64,000 bases of DNA from Bacteroidota bacterium (GCA_016702705.1 JADJDM010000015.1:62001-126000), one strand, 5' to 3'; positions 46,795 through 56,521 are shown, numbered from the stretch's first letter. The notes: generated from the letters alone by a model not told the origin. A program made the numbers and translations.

Positions 46795-47685
46795 ATGGAA
46801 AATATAGAATTACCAAAATTTCATGAAACCTTTAATCCAATACTTGAAATTTTAAGTGATGGAAAAATAATTAATCATAGAGAATTACTAAAACGAGTTA
46901 TTGATAAATACTATTCGAAATTACCGAAAGAATTATTAGATCAAAAAACAAAAACTGGTGAAACTCTAATATTGAATCGTATCGCATGGGGTAAATCTTA
47001 TTTAAAAAAAGGTGGATACATCTTCTATCCTGAAAGGGGTATGGTGCAAATTACTGACAAGGGAAAAGCTTCGAAAAAGAAAAAATTGAATTTAAAAGAA
47101 ATTGAATCTGATTCAGGATTAATGGAATTTTATACTGAAGAAAAGTATAAAACTAAGCAAGAAAATTTTCAAGTCAGTAATTCAACTCCTCAAGATTTAA
47201 TAGACAAAGGTTTTTCTGACATTGAAGCTCAAATAAAAAGTGATTTACTTGAAAGATTAAAAAATATTGACCCATACTATTTCGAAAAGGTAATTTTAAT
47301 ACTACTAAAGAAAATGGGATATGGCGATTTTATTGAAACAAGTAAATCTGGAGACGGAGGAATTGACGGAATTATCAATGAAGATAAGCTCGGCCTAGAC
47401 AAAATCTATATCCAAGCAAAACGATACGATGAAAATAAAGTTCGCGAAAAGGATATTAGAAACTTTATTGGAGCAATGAGCGGCGACACAAGAAAAGGAG
47501 TTTTTGTTACTACTACCGACTTCGACAAAGGGGCAATACAAAAAGCTCATGACGCACATCATAACATTATATTAATTGATGGAAAAAAATTAGTTGACTT
47601 AATGCATCAATATAATGTGGGTGTCCAAATAAAATCTTATTATGAAATAAAACAATTAGATGAAGATTTCTTTGAAGGCGAATAA
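46795..47685 (+). CDS. Mrr-type restriction endonuclease
   Basis: A 296-residue protein with an N-terminal winged-helix Mrr_N domain (FHETFNPILEILSDGKIINHRELLKRV, about 8 to 95), a linker, and a C-terminal Mrr nuclease domain. The catalytic core is of PD-(D/E)xK type with SGDGGIDGII (Asp191) and IYIQAKRY (Gln207-Ala-Lys209), the QxK variant found in Mrr. Mrr enzymes cleave modified DNA and act as defence or stress nucleases. No methyltransferase is adjacent, as expected for a modification-dependent enzyme. It overlaps or abuts the small lipoprotein gene that follows. Confidence 0.85.
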   Translation: MENIELPKFHETFNPILEILSDGKIINHRELLKRVIDKYYSKLPKELLDQKTKTGETLILNRIAWGKSYLKKGGYIFYPERGMVQITDKGKASKKKKLNLKEIESDSGLMEFYTEEKYKTKQENFQVSNSTPQDLIDKGFSDIEAQIKSDLLERLKNIDPYYFEKVILILLKKMGYGDFIETSKSGDGGIDGIINEDKLGLDKIYIQAKRYDENKVREKDIRNFIGAMSGDTRKGVFVTTTDFDKGAIQKAHDAHHNIILIDGKKLVDLMHQYNVGVQIKSYYEIKQLDEDFFEGE

Positions 47686-47686
47686 A

Positions 47687-48205
47687 TTGATACTCTTCTT
47701 GTTTTTCATTAACGTCTTATTTCTTTCCAATTGCGACATTGGAAAGTACAAAATATATGACATGGGTAATGATGAGTATGTTTCGGTAGATAAATTAATT
47801 GAAAGTGGTGAATATAAACCCGAAATTTGCAATGGCACATTTGATAAACTTATTAAAACAGTACCTCCTACTATTAAGATAAGTGCAACAAAAAATCTAA
47901 ACGAGTTACTTAATAAATGGGCAAACGAAGAAGAGGCTTATCGATGGGCAAATGGCGATAGCATTAAATTTGCACATAATCAAAAAAATATTTACGAATT
48001 AACAAAGTATAAATACACTTATATTCTAGCTGGGAGTCCAACACATGTTTTCTCGACTTGTACAACTGTTTGGCATTATAAAGAAAGAGATTACTTTCCT
48101 TTATTTATAAGAATTGATGAACATGGTAATATTGTGGGCGAATATACAGACTCTGGAATCATTCAAAACCCTTGCGATAAGGATCTGAATTGCGATAGTT
48201 TTTGA
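47687..48205 (+). CDS. Lipoprotein of unknown function
   Basis: Read from TTG 47687 (MILFLFFINVLFLSNC) it has a lipoprotein signal with Cys about residue 16; an ATG at 47660 overlaps mrr and would add nine residues. The mature protein (about 155 residues) is charged, with a long helical stretch NLNELLNKWANEEEAYRWANGD and a later CTTVWHYKERDYFPLFIRID strand pair. No family recognised. It lies directly after the Mrr gene; a functional link is not shown. Confidence 0.55.
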   Translation: MILFLFFINVLFLSNCDIGKYKIYDMGNDEYVSVDKLIESGEYKPEICNGTFDKLIKTVPPTIKISATKNLNELLNKWANEEEAYRWANGDSIKFAHNQKNIYELTKYKYTYILAGSPTHVFSTCTTVWHYKERDYFPLFIRIDEHGNIVGEYTDSGIIQNPCDKDLNCDSF

Positions 48206-48329
48206 ACTCCTCCCTTTCAACCATATTTTAAAAATCAGCCCTATCGTTTTTTTTCTCTAATTTTGTTCTCAAATGAACAATACCATTCTCATACTTTTTT
48301 CTATCATTACTTTATTGCATTAAACTAAA

Positions 48330-48689
48330 ATGCAAATCCAGATCCTCCAACACAACAATATTAACATTGCTGAATTTATTTCGGATGAAATTTTAATTGC
48401 TGTTGCAGATGATGGAGCTGATTTAGTTGGTAATTTATATTTTGAAGGTTTTGATAAAGCTATACTACATCAAAAAAACATTAGCCCAGCTTTCTTCGAT
48501 TTAAAAACAGGTATTGCTGGAGAGGTGTTACAAAAATTTTCCACTTACCGCATTCGCCTTGCTATTGTTGGTGATTTTAGCAACTATGAAAGTAAAAGCA
48601 TAAAAGACTTTATTTTTGAAAGTAATAAAACGGGGCATATTAATTTTGTTGCAAGTAAAGAAGAGGCTTTAGAGCGGCTTTCGCGATAA
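48330..48689 (+). CDS. DUF4180 domain protein
   Basis: A 119-residue cytosolic protein with the pattern of DUF4180: FDKAILHQKNISPAFFDLKTGIAGEVLQKFSTYRIRLAIVGDF in the middle, then SKSIKDFIFESNKTGHINFVASKEEAL. The family is widespread in bacteria and small; its function is unknown. Stand-alone, with about 120 bases on each side. The region after it (48690-48825) shows only AT-rich sequence and no recognisable gene. Confidence 0.75.
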   Translation: MQIQILQHNNINIAEFISDEILIAVADDGADLVGNLYFEGFDKAILHQKNISPAFFDLKTGIAGEVLQKFSTYRIRLAIVGDFSNYESKSIKDFIFESNKTGHINFVASKEEALERLSR

Positions 48690-48825
48690 ATTTATTTTAC
48701 TAATTGCCACTATTTTACCTTTCATTTATAAACCTGTTAAGCCGTTTAAATATATAAGGCGAGAAAAATAGCACATTTTAGCTAATTTGATTTTCTAAAA
48801 AAATTATATATCTTCACCCTTCTAC

Positions 48826-49515
48826 ATGTCAAAGAAAAAAATCATAGTTTTTTCGGGTGCTGGTATAAGCGCCGAAAGCGGAATAAAAACATTTCGTGAT
48901 AGTGGTGGACTATGGGAAGAATACAAAATAGATGATGTAGCAACCCCAGATGCTTGGAAACGTAATCCAACCTTGGTTACAGAGTTTTACAACTTGCGTC
49001 GTAAACAAGTAATGGAGGCAAAACCAAATGATGCACATTACTTTTTTGCTGAATTACAAAAGAAATACAACGTTCAAGTTATTACCCAGAACATAGATGA
49101 TTTGCATGAACGTGCAGGGTCTCGTAATGTATTGCACCTACATGGCGAAATAATGAAAGTTCGTTCAACTGTTGATGAAGGCTTAATTTACTCACTAAAA
49201 AAGTGGGAAGTTAAAATGGGCGATGTGTGTACTAAAGGCTCTCAACTTCGTCCGCACATTGTATGGTTTGGAGAAATGGTTCCTAACATGGACGTTGCTG
49301 CTGAAATGATAACTGATGCAGATTACTTTATAACAGTAGGCACATCGTTAAACGTTTACCCAGCTGCTGGTTTAATTGAACAAGCTGATTCAAGAATACC
49401 AAAATACTTAATCGATCCAGGCAATTTTGATTTAGTGCATTTGGATAACTTAGTTCATATAAAAGAAAAAGCGAGTAAAGGAGTATTGCAACTAAAAGAT
49501 GTTTTTAGTTTGTAA
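48826..49515 (+). CDS. cobB: Sirtuin NAD-dependent deacylase lacking zinc cysteines
   Basis: A 229-residue sirtuin removing acyl groups from lysines with NAD+. It has GAGISAESGI (11-20) for NAD, TQNIDDLHERAG (88-98), catalytic His in LHLHGE (His106) and the end FITVGTSLNVYPAAGL. The segment FYNLRRK holds Tyr55 and Arg58, the pair that marks class III (SIRT5-like) enzymes preferring succinyl or malonyl groups. The zinc module normally carried by two CxxC pairs is missing: only one Cys (DVCTKGS) remains in that region. This layout is shared by related Bacteroidota sirtuins as I know them. The 3' end overlaps the convergent gene by 11 bases. Confidence 0.88.
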   Translation: MSKKKIIVFSGAGISAESGIKTFRDSGGLWEEYKIDDVATPDAWKRNPTLVTEFYNLRRKQVMEAKPNDAHYFFAELQKKYNVQVITQNIDDLHERAGSRNVLHLHGEIMKVRSTVDEGLIYSLKKWEVKMGDVCTKGSQLRPHIVWFGEMVPNMDVAAEMITDADYFITVGTSLNVYPAAGLIEQADSRIPKYLIDPGNFDLVHLDNLVHIKEKASKGVLQLKDVFSL

Positions 49516-50200
49516 GCCACTTATTTAGAAATTTTTCATCGGCACTTATTTTACCAACTACTTTGTATTTAGAGTTCCCAACTACTTCCGAATCACTCAG
49601 CTTTTCTCTAACAACCTTGTATGGATACCAACCACTTGCATGAATAAAGTAATTACCTGCATTAGAAATTAATATAAAGCCCGTGTGGTTATCTAATCCC
49701 AACACATATAAACCTTCTCCCTTTTTAATTAATTCATTTTCAAACTTTTTTATGTTGGTATTTGAAAAATGGAATATAAATTTTTTCTGGGTCATACTTC
49801 TGATCATTTCTTCCGAAGCACATTGCGCCATTTTAACACGTTCAATTGGATAGCCGGCATCTCTGAGTGTAGTTGTTACAAAATAACCGCAAGCTATTTT
49901 TCCTTTTTGCGGAGTTTGTGTTGTTCCATTAAAATCCCAAGGAGTGCCATACCAATAAGGGAAAATTCTTTTTGTTATTGCAGCTAAAAATTCTCTTTCT
50001 ACTTTAGTAATAGGCGAAGCAGAAGCAAGTAACTTTTTCTTAACTAATTTAATTGAATCAATTTCCTGCGAATAATTTGCAGTATTAACAATACTCGCTT
50101 CAGGAATATGTTCGGGGCAACGTTTAACAAAATAATAAACTCCAACTGTAGCACCAATAAGTGCTATCAACAATAAAACCTTTTTAGGCTTTAATTTCAT
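49505..50200 (-). CDS. NlpC/P60-like cysteine peptidase, membrane anchored
   Basis: A 231-residue protein with one N-terminal membrane helix (KKVLLLIALIGATVGVYYFV) and a soluble domain outside the cytoplasm. The soluble domain has a Cys in KIACGYFVTTTLRDAGYPI near residue 103 and His in LDNHTGFILI and NYFIHASGW, the Cys-His order of papain-like NlpC/P60 or CHAP enzymes, which cut cell-wall peptides or bacteriocin-like substrates. The assignment is by motif pattern and is moderate. It overlaps cobB at the 3' end and lies 13 bases downstream of the PorP/SprF gene. Confidence 0.6.
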   Translation of the reverse strand: MKLKPKKVLLLIALIGATVGVYYFVKRCPEHIPEASIVNTANYSQEIDSIKLVKKKLLASASPITKVEREFLAAITKRIFPYWYGTPWDFNGTTQTPQKGKIACGYFVTTTLRDAGYPIERVKMAQCASEEMIRSMTQKKFIFHFSNTNIKKFENELIKKGEGLYVLGLDNHTGFILISNAGNYFIHASGWYPYKVVREKLSDSEVVGNSKYKVVGKISADEKFLNKWLTN

Positions 50201-50213
50201 TTTGGTAATTTAA

Positions 50214-51281
50214 TTACTCGCTATAAGTAGTGTGATTACTTGAAGCGCCTAACATTTTTCCATATCCTGGACTCCAGTTATAACGCAAACAAAATTCGAA
50301 TCCTCCTTTTGCCTTACTTGCTGTTGATAAGTTAGAGAGGTTAAAATCATATGCTAAACCTAAAGCATATTTATCATACTCTACTAAAGCAGTTGGAATT
50401 AAAGCATCTTTTAATCGATATTGTAATCCTGCAGAAATAGCAAAAGCTTTTTCATTTGCAGTATGCACAGATTGTTCATGTAAAATATATCTAAATAACG
50501 AAGAAACAATTAACTCTTGAGTTTTACCTTGACGTTGGTAAATTACACCTGGAGCAATACTAAAGTTACTTCCCTTTTTGCAAAGGACAACAGTTGCGTA
50601 ACCATTGTATCTCATGTTAATTTTATCATTCCCATCTGCATAAAACGAATTTTTTGGAGTTGTGAAATGGTAAACAGAAGCACCAACATCTGCGCGCGTT
50701 CCGTTATTTGAACTAATGTATAAATTACTTTCACTGTAATGCCAATTTATACCTCCTCCAAAATCGCCTCGTGTAAATGAACCTGGAGCAAAGTTTTTCT
50801 CACCATTATCAAAAGACTCCTGATATTTGAAACCATCATATTGATTTGACCAAGTTAATTTATCGTCTTGCTTAATTTTACGAGTTGTAGCTCCACCTGT
50901 TAAACCAATCGACAATTTACTATTCTTACTTACTCTAATGATGGTAGAAAAATTCCCATTAAATGAGGTTGTTCCAAACTTAGCATCACCAGCTACATCA
51001 CTATAAAAATTGAAACCCGCAGCAACATAAGCAGTTTTTAGTTTACGATGCTTAAATGCAGTTTCTATATTTGCAGCAGTAGTTTTATAAGCAGAGTTAA
51101 AACTTTTCCATTGACTTTTATAGTTAATGTTTGCTCTAAAATCGTAAGCTACACCTGTAAGTCCCGGATTTATTACACTAGGAGCTTCACCGTAAAGTGA
51201 ATAATGAACATCTTGAGCTTGTGCAACAAACAAAGAACCAAGAGAACTCAATGCTATTAAATAAATTTTCTTCATATTCAT
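50214..51281 (-). CDS. PorP/SprF family outer-membrane protein
   Basis: A 355-residue protein with signal peptide MNMKKIYLIALSSLGSLFVAQAQ followed by DVHYSLYGEAPSVINPGLTG, the typical PorP/SprF start, and a barrel of about 12 strands. PorP/SprF proteins serve the type IX secretion system, often pairing with a gene for a C-terminal-domain cargo and helping to retain that cargo at the surface. The cargo-like gene is immediately upstream (one-base TAATG overlap), so the two are coupled. This is not the core SprA translocon. Confidence 0.9.
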   Translation of the reverse strand: MNMKKIYLIALSSLGSLFVAQAQDVHYSLYGEAPSVINPGLTGVAYDFRANINYKSQWKSFNSAYKTTAANIETAFKHRKLKTAYVAAGFNFYSDVAGDAKFGTTSFNGNFSTIIRVSKNSKLSIGLTGGATTRKIKQDDKLTWSNQYDGFKYQESFDNGEKNFAPGSFTRGDFGGGINWHYSESNLYISSNNGTRADVGASVYHFTTPKNSFYADGNDKINMRYNGYATVVLCKKGSNFSIAPGVIYQRQGKTQELIVSSLFRYILHEQSVHTANEKAFAISAGLQYRLKDALIPTALVEYDKYALGLAYDFNLSNLSTASKAKGGFEFCLRYNWSPGYGKMLGASSNHTTYSE

Positions 51282-52888
51282 TATCTTACTAACGTAATAT
51301 TACCTTTTTGACTAACTGTTGTATTATCTGATAAAACTGCATCTACGTAATAGACGAAAACACCTGCATCCATTGGCGAACCACTCAAAGTACCATCCCA
51401 ACCAATGACAGCTGTTTCTTTCACATCAGTAGAAAAAACTTTATTTCCCCAACGATCAAAAATGCTAAAAATCACACTTCTAATACAATTGTTGTTTAAT
51501 ACTTTTGCGTAATCATTAACGCCATCGCCATTTGGCGAAAATGCGGTAGGAATAAAAACCTCACCACATATTTTCTGAACCTTGACGAGTATGGTATCCT
51601 TATCCTTACAACCCAGATTATTTGTTACAGTAACTATATAAACCGTATTTACTTGAGGTGAAGCTTCAACAATAGATTGTCCCGAATTATTTAATCCAGT
51701 ACTTGGCGACCAAGTGTAGTATTGTCCGCCAGTTGTATAATTTAAAGCATTTAAGGTAACTGCATTTCCAACTTCAATTGTTTCAGAAATATGCCCGTTA
51801 TTAATGCCCGCTACAGGTGATATCTTAACAATAATACTATCAATTACCGTATCTTTTTGTCCTAAAATATTTGTAACGATTTGCATAATTGGGTATTTAC
51901 CTCCTGGAGCATTACCACTCTCTACGTTATAACATACAGTTGGATTTCTCTCAGAAGACGAATCAGGAATACCGCCAGTAAAATACCATTTGTATGCTAA
52001 AGGTTGAATAACAGAAGTATCTTGAAAAGTAACACATGAATACCTACAAATACTATGATTATATGAAAAACCAGCAACTGGTGGGCCACAAACAACAGGG
52101 TAAACGATTACTGTATCAGTAGTGTTAGAGAAACAATTACCTGTAACAGTAACAGTATAAATGGTTGTATCGGTAGGAGTTACAATTGGGTTACCACAGT
52201 TGTTACAAGATAATCCTGTTGAAGGCGTCCAAGAATATGATAAAGCTGATGGAGCACTAACAAGCATTGAAGTAGTACTTCCAATACAAATATAATTATT
52301 TAGAGCACTTGCAATTACAGGGCTTACAACCAATGAAGTGATTTGCGAAGATGCTGTAGAAGTACATCCGTTTAAAGTTCCAGTAACAGTGTAGGTTGTA
52401 TTAGATGTAGGAGTTGCAGTAACTGTTGCGCCTGTTACTGCGCTTAAACCCGAAGCAGGCAGCCAAGAATAGGAAGTAGCTGTTCCGCTTGCAGTTAAAA
52501 GTGTTCCTGCCGAACCAATACAAACTGTATCTGCACTTGGTGTAAGATTTACTGTTGGATTAGCACTAATTGTTACCGTTGTTGTTGCAGTAGCGCCGCC
52601 AGGAGTTACTGTTAAGGTAATTGTATACGAACCCGCAGCACTAGCTGTAAACTGAGTATTATTACTTGTGGCAGCCGAAAACGTTGCTGTTGTAGGATTT
52701 GATGTCCAAGCCCAAGCCGTAACACTTGCATTACTTGGGGATGCACTTCCTGATAAACTTATTGGAGCGTTTACACAACCCGTAGTTGTTGCTAAAGTTA
52801 TTGAAGGCACAGGGTTCTGGGCCTTTACAAACAACGGAAGAGCAAAACTCATTAAAATTACAAATAACGCCTTATTCAACTGAAACAT
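51281..52888 (-). CDS. Secreted PKD-type surface protein with gliding-motility C-terminal domain
   Basis: A 535-residue protein with signal peptide MFQLNKALFVILMSFALPLFVKA, about three Ser/Thr-rich immunoglobulin-like repeats (TASGTATSYSWLPASGL and SAPSALSYSWTPSTGLSC show the repeat), a PKD-like domain (FQDTSVIQPLAYKWYFTGG) and a C-terminal type B gliding-motility domain: IPTAFSPNGDGVNDYAKV, FSIFDRWGNKVF, GWDGTLSGSPMDAGVFVYYV. This C-terminal domain is the known type IX secretion sorting signal of the SprA/PorP pairing group. Probably a surface adhesin or matrix protein. Coupled to the PorP/SprF gene. Confidence 0.88.
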   Translation of the reverse strand: MFQLNKALFVILMSFALPLFVKAQNPVPSITLATTTGCVNAPISLSGSASPSNASVTAWAWTSNPTTATFSAATSNNTQFTASAAGSYTITLTVTPGGATATTTVTISANPTVNLTPSADTVCIGSAGTLLTASGTATSYSWLPASGLSAVTGATVTATPTSNTTYTVTGTLNGCTSTASSQITSLVVSPVIASALNNYICIGSTTSMLVSAPSALSYSWTPSTGLSCNNCGNPIVTPTDTTIYTVTVTGNCFSNTTDTVIVYPVVCGPPVAGFSYNHSICRYSCVTFQDTSVIQPLAYKWYFTGGIPDSSSERNPTVCYNVESGNAPGGKYPIMQIVTNILGQKDTVIDSIIVKISPVAGINNGHISETIEVGNAVTLNALNYTTGGQYYTWSPSTGLNNSGQSIVEASPQVNTVYIVTVTNNLGCKDKDTILVKVQKICGEVFIPTAFSPNGDGVNDYAKVLNNNCIRSVIFSIFDRWGNKVFSTDVKETAVIGWDGTLSGSPMDAGVFVYYVDAVLSDNTTVSQKGNITLVR

Positions 52889-53039
52889 AGCTTAAAAATT
52901 TAGCACGATTTTACGAAGAATTAATCTTATTAACAAATCTAATTTAGGCATAAATCTTATATAAATAAGGATTTTACCACTTTAATCACATAAAATGTAA
53001 AAAATATTACCATTTCACTTTTTAAGAGGCATATTTCAT

Positions 53040-53047
53040 TACTTTTG
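53040..53047 (+). promoter_or_regulatory. Putative yidC -7 box TACTTTTG
   Basis: TACTTTTG fits the TAnnTTTG consensus and lies 21 bases before the yidC ATG at 53069. Confidence 0.5.
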
Positions 53048-53068
53048 CGGCTTAATTTTTTAGAATAA

Positions 53069-54994
53069 ATGGATAGAAATTCACTCATTGGCGTTGGATT
53101 AATCGGCGCAATTTTAATAGGTTGGTTATATTTTTCAGCACCAAGCAAAGAAGAAGTTGCTCGTAAACAATTTGTACAGGACTCAATTGCACAAGTTCAA
53201 GTTAAACTAGCAGAAAAAGAAGCGCAAGCAATTATTTTAGAAAAAAAGAAAGCTGATTCTTTAAAAGTTAATGATACTACACAAATTGCAGTTGCTAATC
53301 TTTCTGATTCGGCTAAAGTAGTGTTAGAAGAAAAAAAACTAGTTGAAAATTTTAGAGACTTTGCTCCTGCTGCAAAAGGTAAAGAAGAATTTATTGTTTT
53401 AGAAAACAATTTAATAAAAGTAAAACTTTCTAGTAAAGGTGGTAAAATTGCTTCTGTTGAATTAAAAAAATACGCTCGTCCAAATAGCAAAGATGCATTG
53501 GTGCTATTTGAAGATGATCGTTTAAAACAATCTCTTTTAATTAACGCTTACAACAACACGCTAATTTCTACAGATAGTTTATATTTTGTAAGCACTGATC
53601 AAAGCAAATCCGCAAGCGCTTCAGCTCCTGCTGTTGCTAAATTAAGACTAAATACGTCAAAAGCAGACGCATATATTGAATATAGTTATATCCTAAAAGA
53701 GAATTCATATCATGTTGATTATGATGTAACTTTTGTTGGTATGCAAAATATTATCAGTAGTAATAATTCTGAAATTATTATGGACTGGAATATGAAAATG
53801 CCATCACAAGAATTACATATTGAAAAAGAAAAACAAACTTCAGGTATTTATTATCAAACTGCTGGGGAAGAACAAGACGTTGACAATTTAAGTTTAGTTG
53901 CAAGTGAAGATAAATCTTTACCCGAGTCGCCAATTAAATGGATTGCTTTTAAACAACAGTTTTTCACTTCTGCATTGGTTGCCAACACACAATTTAATCA
54001 AGGTGCATTACTAAAAACTTTTGTTGACAAAACCGATACGAAGAACGTTAAAACCACTATTGCTTCTTTATCATTTAACTACAACAAAGGAGCTACCGAT
54101 AAATTTGGAATGAAATTTTTCTTTGGTCCAAACCAATATCACATATTACGCGACCAAAATATGGGCTTAGAAAAAACAATCCCGATGGGTTGGTGGATTT
54201 TTAGTTATTTAAACAAATGGTTAGTTATTCCAATTTTTGAAATGTTTAAAGATTCATCTTTAAGTATGGGTTGGGTAATTTTAATTTTAACCTTAATTAT
54301 AAAGATTTTATTATTGCCAATTGCATACAAAACGTATTTATCATCTGCCAAAATGCGTTTGCTAAAACCTGAGATGGATGCCATCAAAGAAAAACACAAA
54401 GGAGATGCAATGAAATCGAATCAGGATAACATGGCGCTTTATAAGCGAGCCGGAGTAAGTCCGTTATCTGGTTGTATTCCTGCCTTACTTCAATTACCAA
54501 TTTTAATTGCCTTATTAAACTTCTTCCCTGCATCATTTGAATTACGTCAAAAAGCATTTTTGTGGGCAAGTGATTTATCAACTTACGATTCGGTTTGGGA
54601 TTTTGGATATGTTCCAGTAATCAATACTATTTACGGTGATCACATGAGTATGTTTGCATTAATGATGTTCGTTTCAACAATTGTTTATACATGGATGAAC
54701 CAAAAAATGATGCCGATGCAAAATTCGCAAATGCCAGGTATGCAAGTGATGATGTATTTAATGCCAGTTATTTTCTTAAGTTTCATGAATAGTTACTCAG
54801 CAGGTTTAAGCTGGTATTATTTCTTAGCTAACATGATTACCTTCTTACAAACTTTCTTAATGCGTAAAATGGTTAGTGATGATAAACTTAGGGCACAAAT
54901 TGACAACAACATGAAGAAGCCGGCAAAAAAATCAGGTTTCCAAGCTAGATTAGAAGATATGCAAAAGAAACAATTAGCAGCTCGTAAAAAATAA
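53069..54994 (+). CDS. yidC: YidC membrane protein insertase
   Basis: Inner-membrane insertase, 641 residues. N-terminal anchor helix (SLIGVGLIGAILIGWLYFSAP), a charged linker, a large periplasmic beta-supersandwich domain (about 100 to 360), and a five-helix core from about residue 370: YLNKWLVIPIFEMF, MGWVILILTLIIKILLLPIAYKTYLS, a cytosolic hairpin with KMRLLKPEMDAIKEKH, SPLSGCIPALLQLPILIALLNFF and two final helices. The conserved Arg of the hydrophilic groove is not assigned with certainty. The basic C-terminal tail (MKKPAKKSGFQARLEDMQKKQ) is typical of ribosome contact. A terminator follows 17 bases after the stop. Confidence 0.96.
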   Translation: MDRNSLIGVGLIGAILIGWLYFSAPSKEEVARKQFVQDSIAQVQVKLAEKEAQAIILEKKKADSLKVNDTTQIAVANLSDSAKVVLEEKKLVENFRDFAPAAKGKEEFIVLENNLIKVKLSSKGGKIASVELKKYARPNSKDALVLFEDDRLKQSLLINAYNNTLISTDSLYFVSTDQSKSASASAPAVAKLRLNTSKADAYIEYSYILKENSYHVDYDVTFVGMQNIISSNNSEIIMDWNMKMPSQELHIEKEKQTSGIYYQTAGEEQDVDNLSLVASEDKSLPESPIKWIAFKQQFFTSALVANTQFNQGALLKTFVDKTDTKNVKTTIASLSFNYNKGATDKFGMKFFFGPNQYHILRDQNMGLEKTIPMGWWIFSYLNKWLVIPIFEMFKDSSLSMGWVILILTLIIKILLLPIAYKTYLSSAKMRLLKPEMDAIKEKHKGDAMKSNQDNMALYKRAGVSPLSGCIPALLQLPILIALLNFFPASFELRQKAFLWASDLSTYDSVWDFGYVPVINTIYGDHMSMFALMMFVSTIVYTWMNQKMMPMQNSQMPGMQVMMYLMPVIFLSFMNSYSAGLSWYYFLANMITFLQTFLMRKMVSDDKLRAQIDNNMKKPAKKSGFQARLEDMQKKQLAARKK

Positions 54995-55011
54995 GTTAAT
55001 GATTTACTTTA

Positions 55012-55047
55012 AAAAAAGCCGTTCAATGTATTTGAACGGCTTTTTTA
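55012..55047 (+). terminator. Terminator after yidC
   Basis: AAGCCGTTCAA (55016-55026), a five-base loop and TTGAACGGCTT (55032-55042) form an 11-bp stem followed by T. Because it lies inside the longer 5' extension of the next reading frame, that extension cannot be part of the gene and the start is placed at TTG 55077. Confidence 0.85.
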
Positions 55048-55076
55048 TTATATTTACCTTAATAAAAAAATACGGC

Positions 55077-56516
55077 TTGAGCAATTTTAATACAAGTATT
55101 TCTGACGAAACAGTAAAACAAGAGTTTTACAAAAGCACCGAACGCTTTCATGTAATTGCATGTTGGATTGGTGTTTTCTTGGATATGGTATGGGCCGCAA
55201 GTGATTACGTTGTTATTCCTCACGCTTTTATTTCGTTTTTATTATTTCGTTTTGCTGTTTCGGCAAGTAGTGTAATTCTGCTTTTATTCAGAAAACAATT
55301 AGGGATTAGTATATATTTTTGTTTGTTCTTTTTAGTATTGGGTATCTCAATCCAAAATTCTTATATGTGGAGTGTGATGGATTTAGAACACATGCACCAA
55401 CATACTTTTGCGTACATGGCTCTTTTTATTGGCGCAGGAATGTTAGTGCTTTGGGAATTCTATTTATCAATTGTATTGTTAGTTGTAACCATTATTAGCA
55501 ATATTATTTTTTACAAACTTAATAGCAGTTTGCAGCTTGAGGAGTTTTTAATAAACGGAGGATTACTTACATTAACTGTTGCTTTATTTTGTGTATTTCT
55601 AATTCGTACTCGTTATAAATTAACATATAACGGAATTAAAAGTAGAATGGAATTAGCCCTTTCTCGTGATATTATTGAAAAAGAACATGAAACAGTAATG
55701 TTGCAAAAAGAAGAAATTGAAGAGAAAAACAGGGAAATTTTAAGTAGTATTCGTTATGCAAAACGTATTCAATCCGCATTGTTGCCACATGAAGAAGTGT
55801 TAGATGACTTGTATAAAGAGTACTTTGTTTTTTATCAACCTAAAGATATTGTTAGTGGAGATTTTTATTGGGCAACAAAAGTAAAAACAACAACTGGTAA
55901 TGAAGGAGATAAATACGTTCATTTATTTGCTGTTGCGGATTGCACGGGACATGGAGTGCCTGGTGCGTTTATGAGCTTAATTGGAAATAATTTTCTTAAA
56001 CAATCAGCAAAAGATAAAGCAATTAATACTCCAGCTCAAGCATTAGATTTTTTAAACACTAATGTTATTGCAACATTAAATCAAAGTGTAATAGACAGTC
56101 CTGTAAGAGACGGAATGGACATTGTTTTGGTAGCCCTTGATTTAAGTACAAACGCGTTACAATTTGCAGGAGCAAATAATCCAATTTATATTATCAGAAA
56201 CAAAGAACTCATTGTTTTAAAACCGGATAAACATGCTATTGGTTCAGTTTCAGATGTAGTGAAATCCTTTACAAATCATCATTTTAAATTAGAAGCAGGA
56301 GATTGCATATACTTATTTACAGATGGTTATGCAGATCAATTTGGAGGTAAAGACGGGAAAAAATTAAAATACAAAAAATTTGAAGAGCTTCTTCTTCAAA
56401 ATGCTCACTTGCCAATGAAAGAACAAAAGCATATCTTAAAAACAGTTTTCGAAGATTGGAAAACAGGGTACGAGCAAACCGATGATGTTTGTGTTGTTGG
56501 AATAAAAATCAGCTAA
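55077..56516 (+). CDS. Membrane SpoIIE-type PP2C serine/threonine phosphatase
   Basis: About 479 residues starting at TTG 55077 (MSNFNTSISDETVKQEFYKS); a start at 54999 would overlap the yidC terminator. The first 190 residues hold about five membrane helices (WIGVFLDMVWAASDYVVI, FLLFRFAVSASSVILLLF, YFCLFFLVLGISI, MALFIGAGMLVLW, LLVVTIISNIIFY). A coiled-coil linker (MLQKEEIEEKNREILSSIRYAKRIQ) leads to the SpoIIE/PP2C domain: PKDIVSGDFYWA, FAVADCTGHGVPGAFMSLIG and DDVCVVGIKI, with the metal-binding Asp residues present. Such proteins dephosphorylate anti-sigma-factor antagonist proteins in stress or motility signalling. The partner is unknown. The signal sensed by the membrane part is unknown. 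Confidence 0.88.
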   Translation: MSNFNTSISDETVKQEFYKSTERFHVIACWIGVFLDMVWAASDYVVIPHAFISFLLFRFAVSASSVILLLFRKQLGISIYFCLFFLVLGISIQNSYMWSVMDLEHMHQHTFAYMALFIGAGMLVLWEFYLSIVLLVVTIISNIIFYKLNSSLQLEEFLINGGLLTLTVALFCVFLIRTRYKLTYNGIKSRMELALSRDIIEKEHETVMLQKEEIEEKNREILSSIRYAKRIQSALLPHEEVLDDLYKEYFVFYQPKDIVSGDFYWATKVKTTTGNEGDKYVHLFAVADCTGHGVPGAFMSLIGNNFLKQSAKDKAINTPAQALDFLNTNVIATLNQSVIDSPVRDGMDIVLVALDLSTNALQFAGANNPIYIIRNKELIVLKPDKHAIGSVSDVVKSFTNHHFKLEAGDCIYLFTDGYADQFGGKDGKKLKYKKFEELLLQNAHLPMKEQKHILKTVFEDWKTGYEQTDDVCVVGIKIS

Positions 56517-56521
56517 TTTTA

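Noticed and set aside
46795..48689. Multi-gene defence island around the Mrr endonuclease
   Set aside because: Only Mrr is defence-like; the lipoprotein and DUF4180 neighbours have no known link, and no methyltransferase or other system is present.
54999..55076. Phosphatase start at ATG 54999
   Set aside because: It lies in the yidC terminator hairpin; TTG 55077 after the hairpin gives the expected N-terminus.
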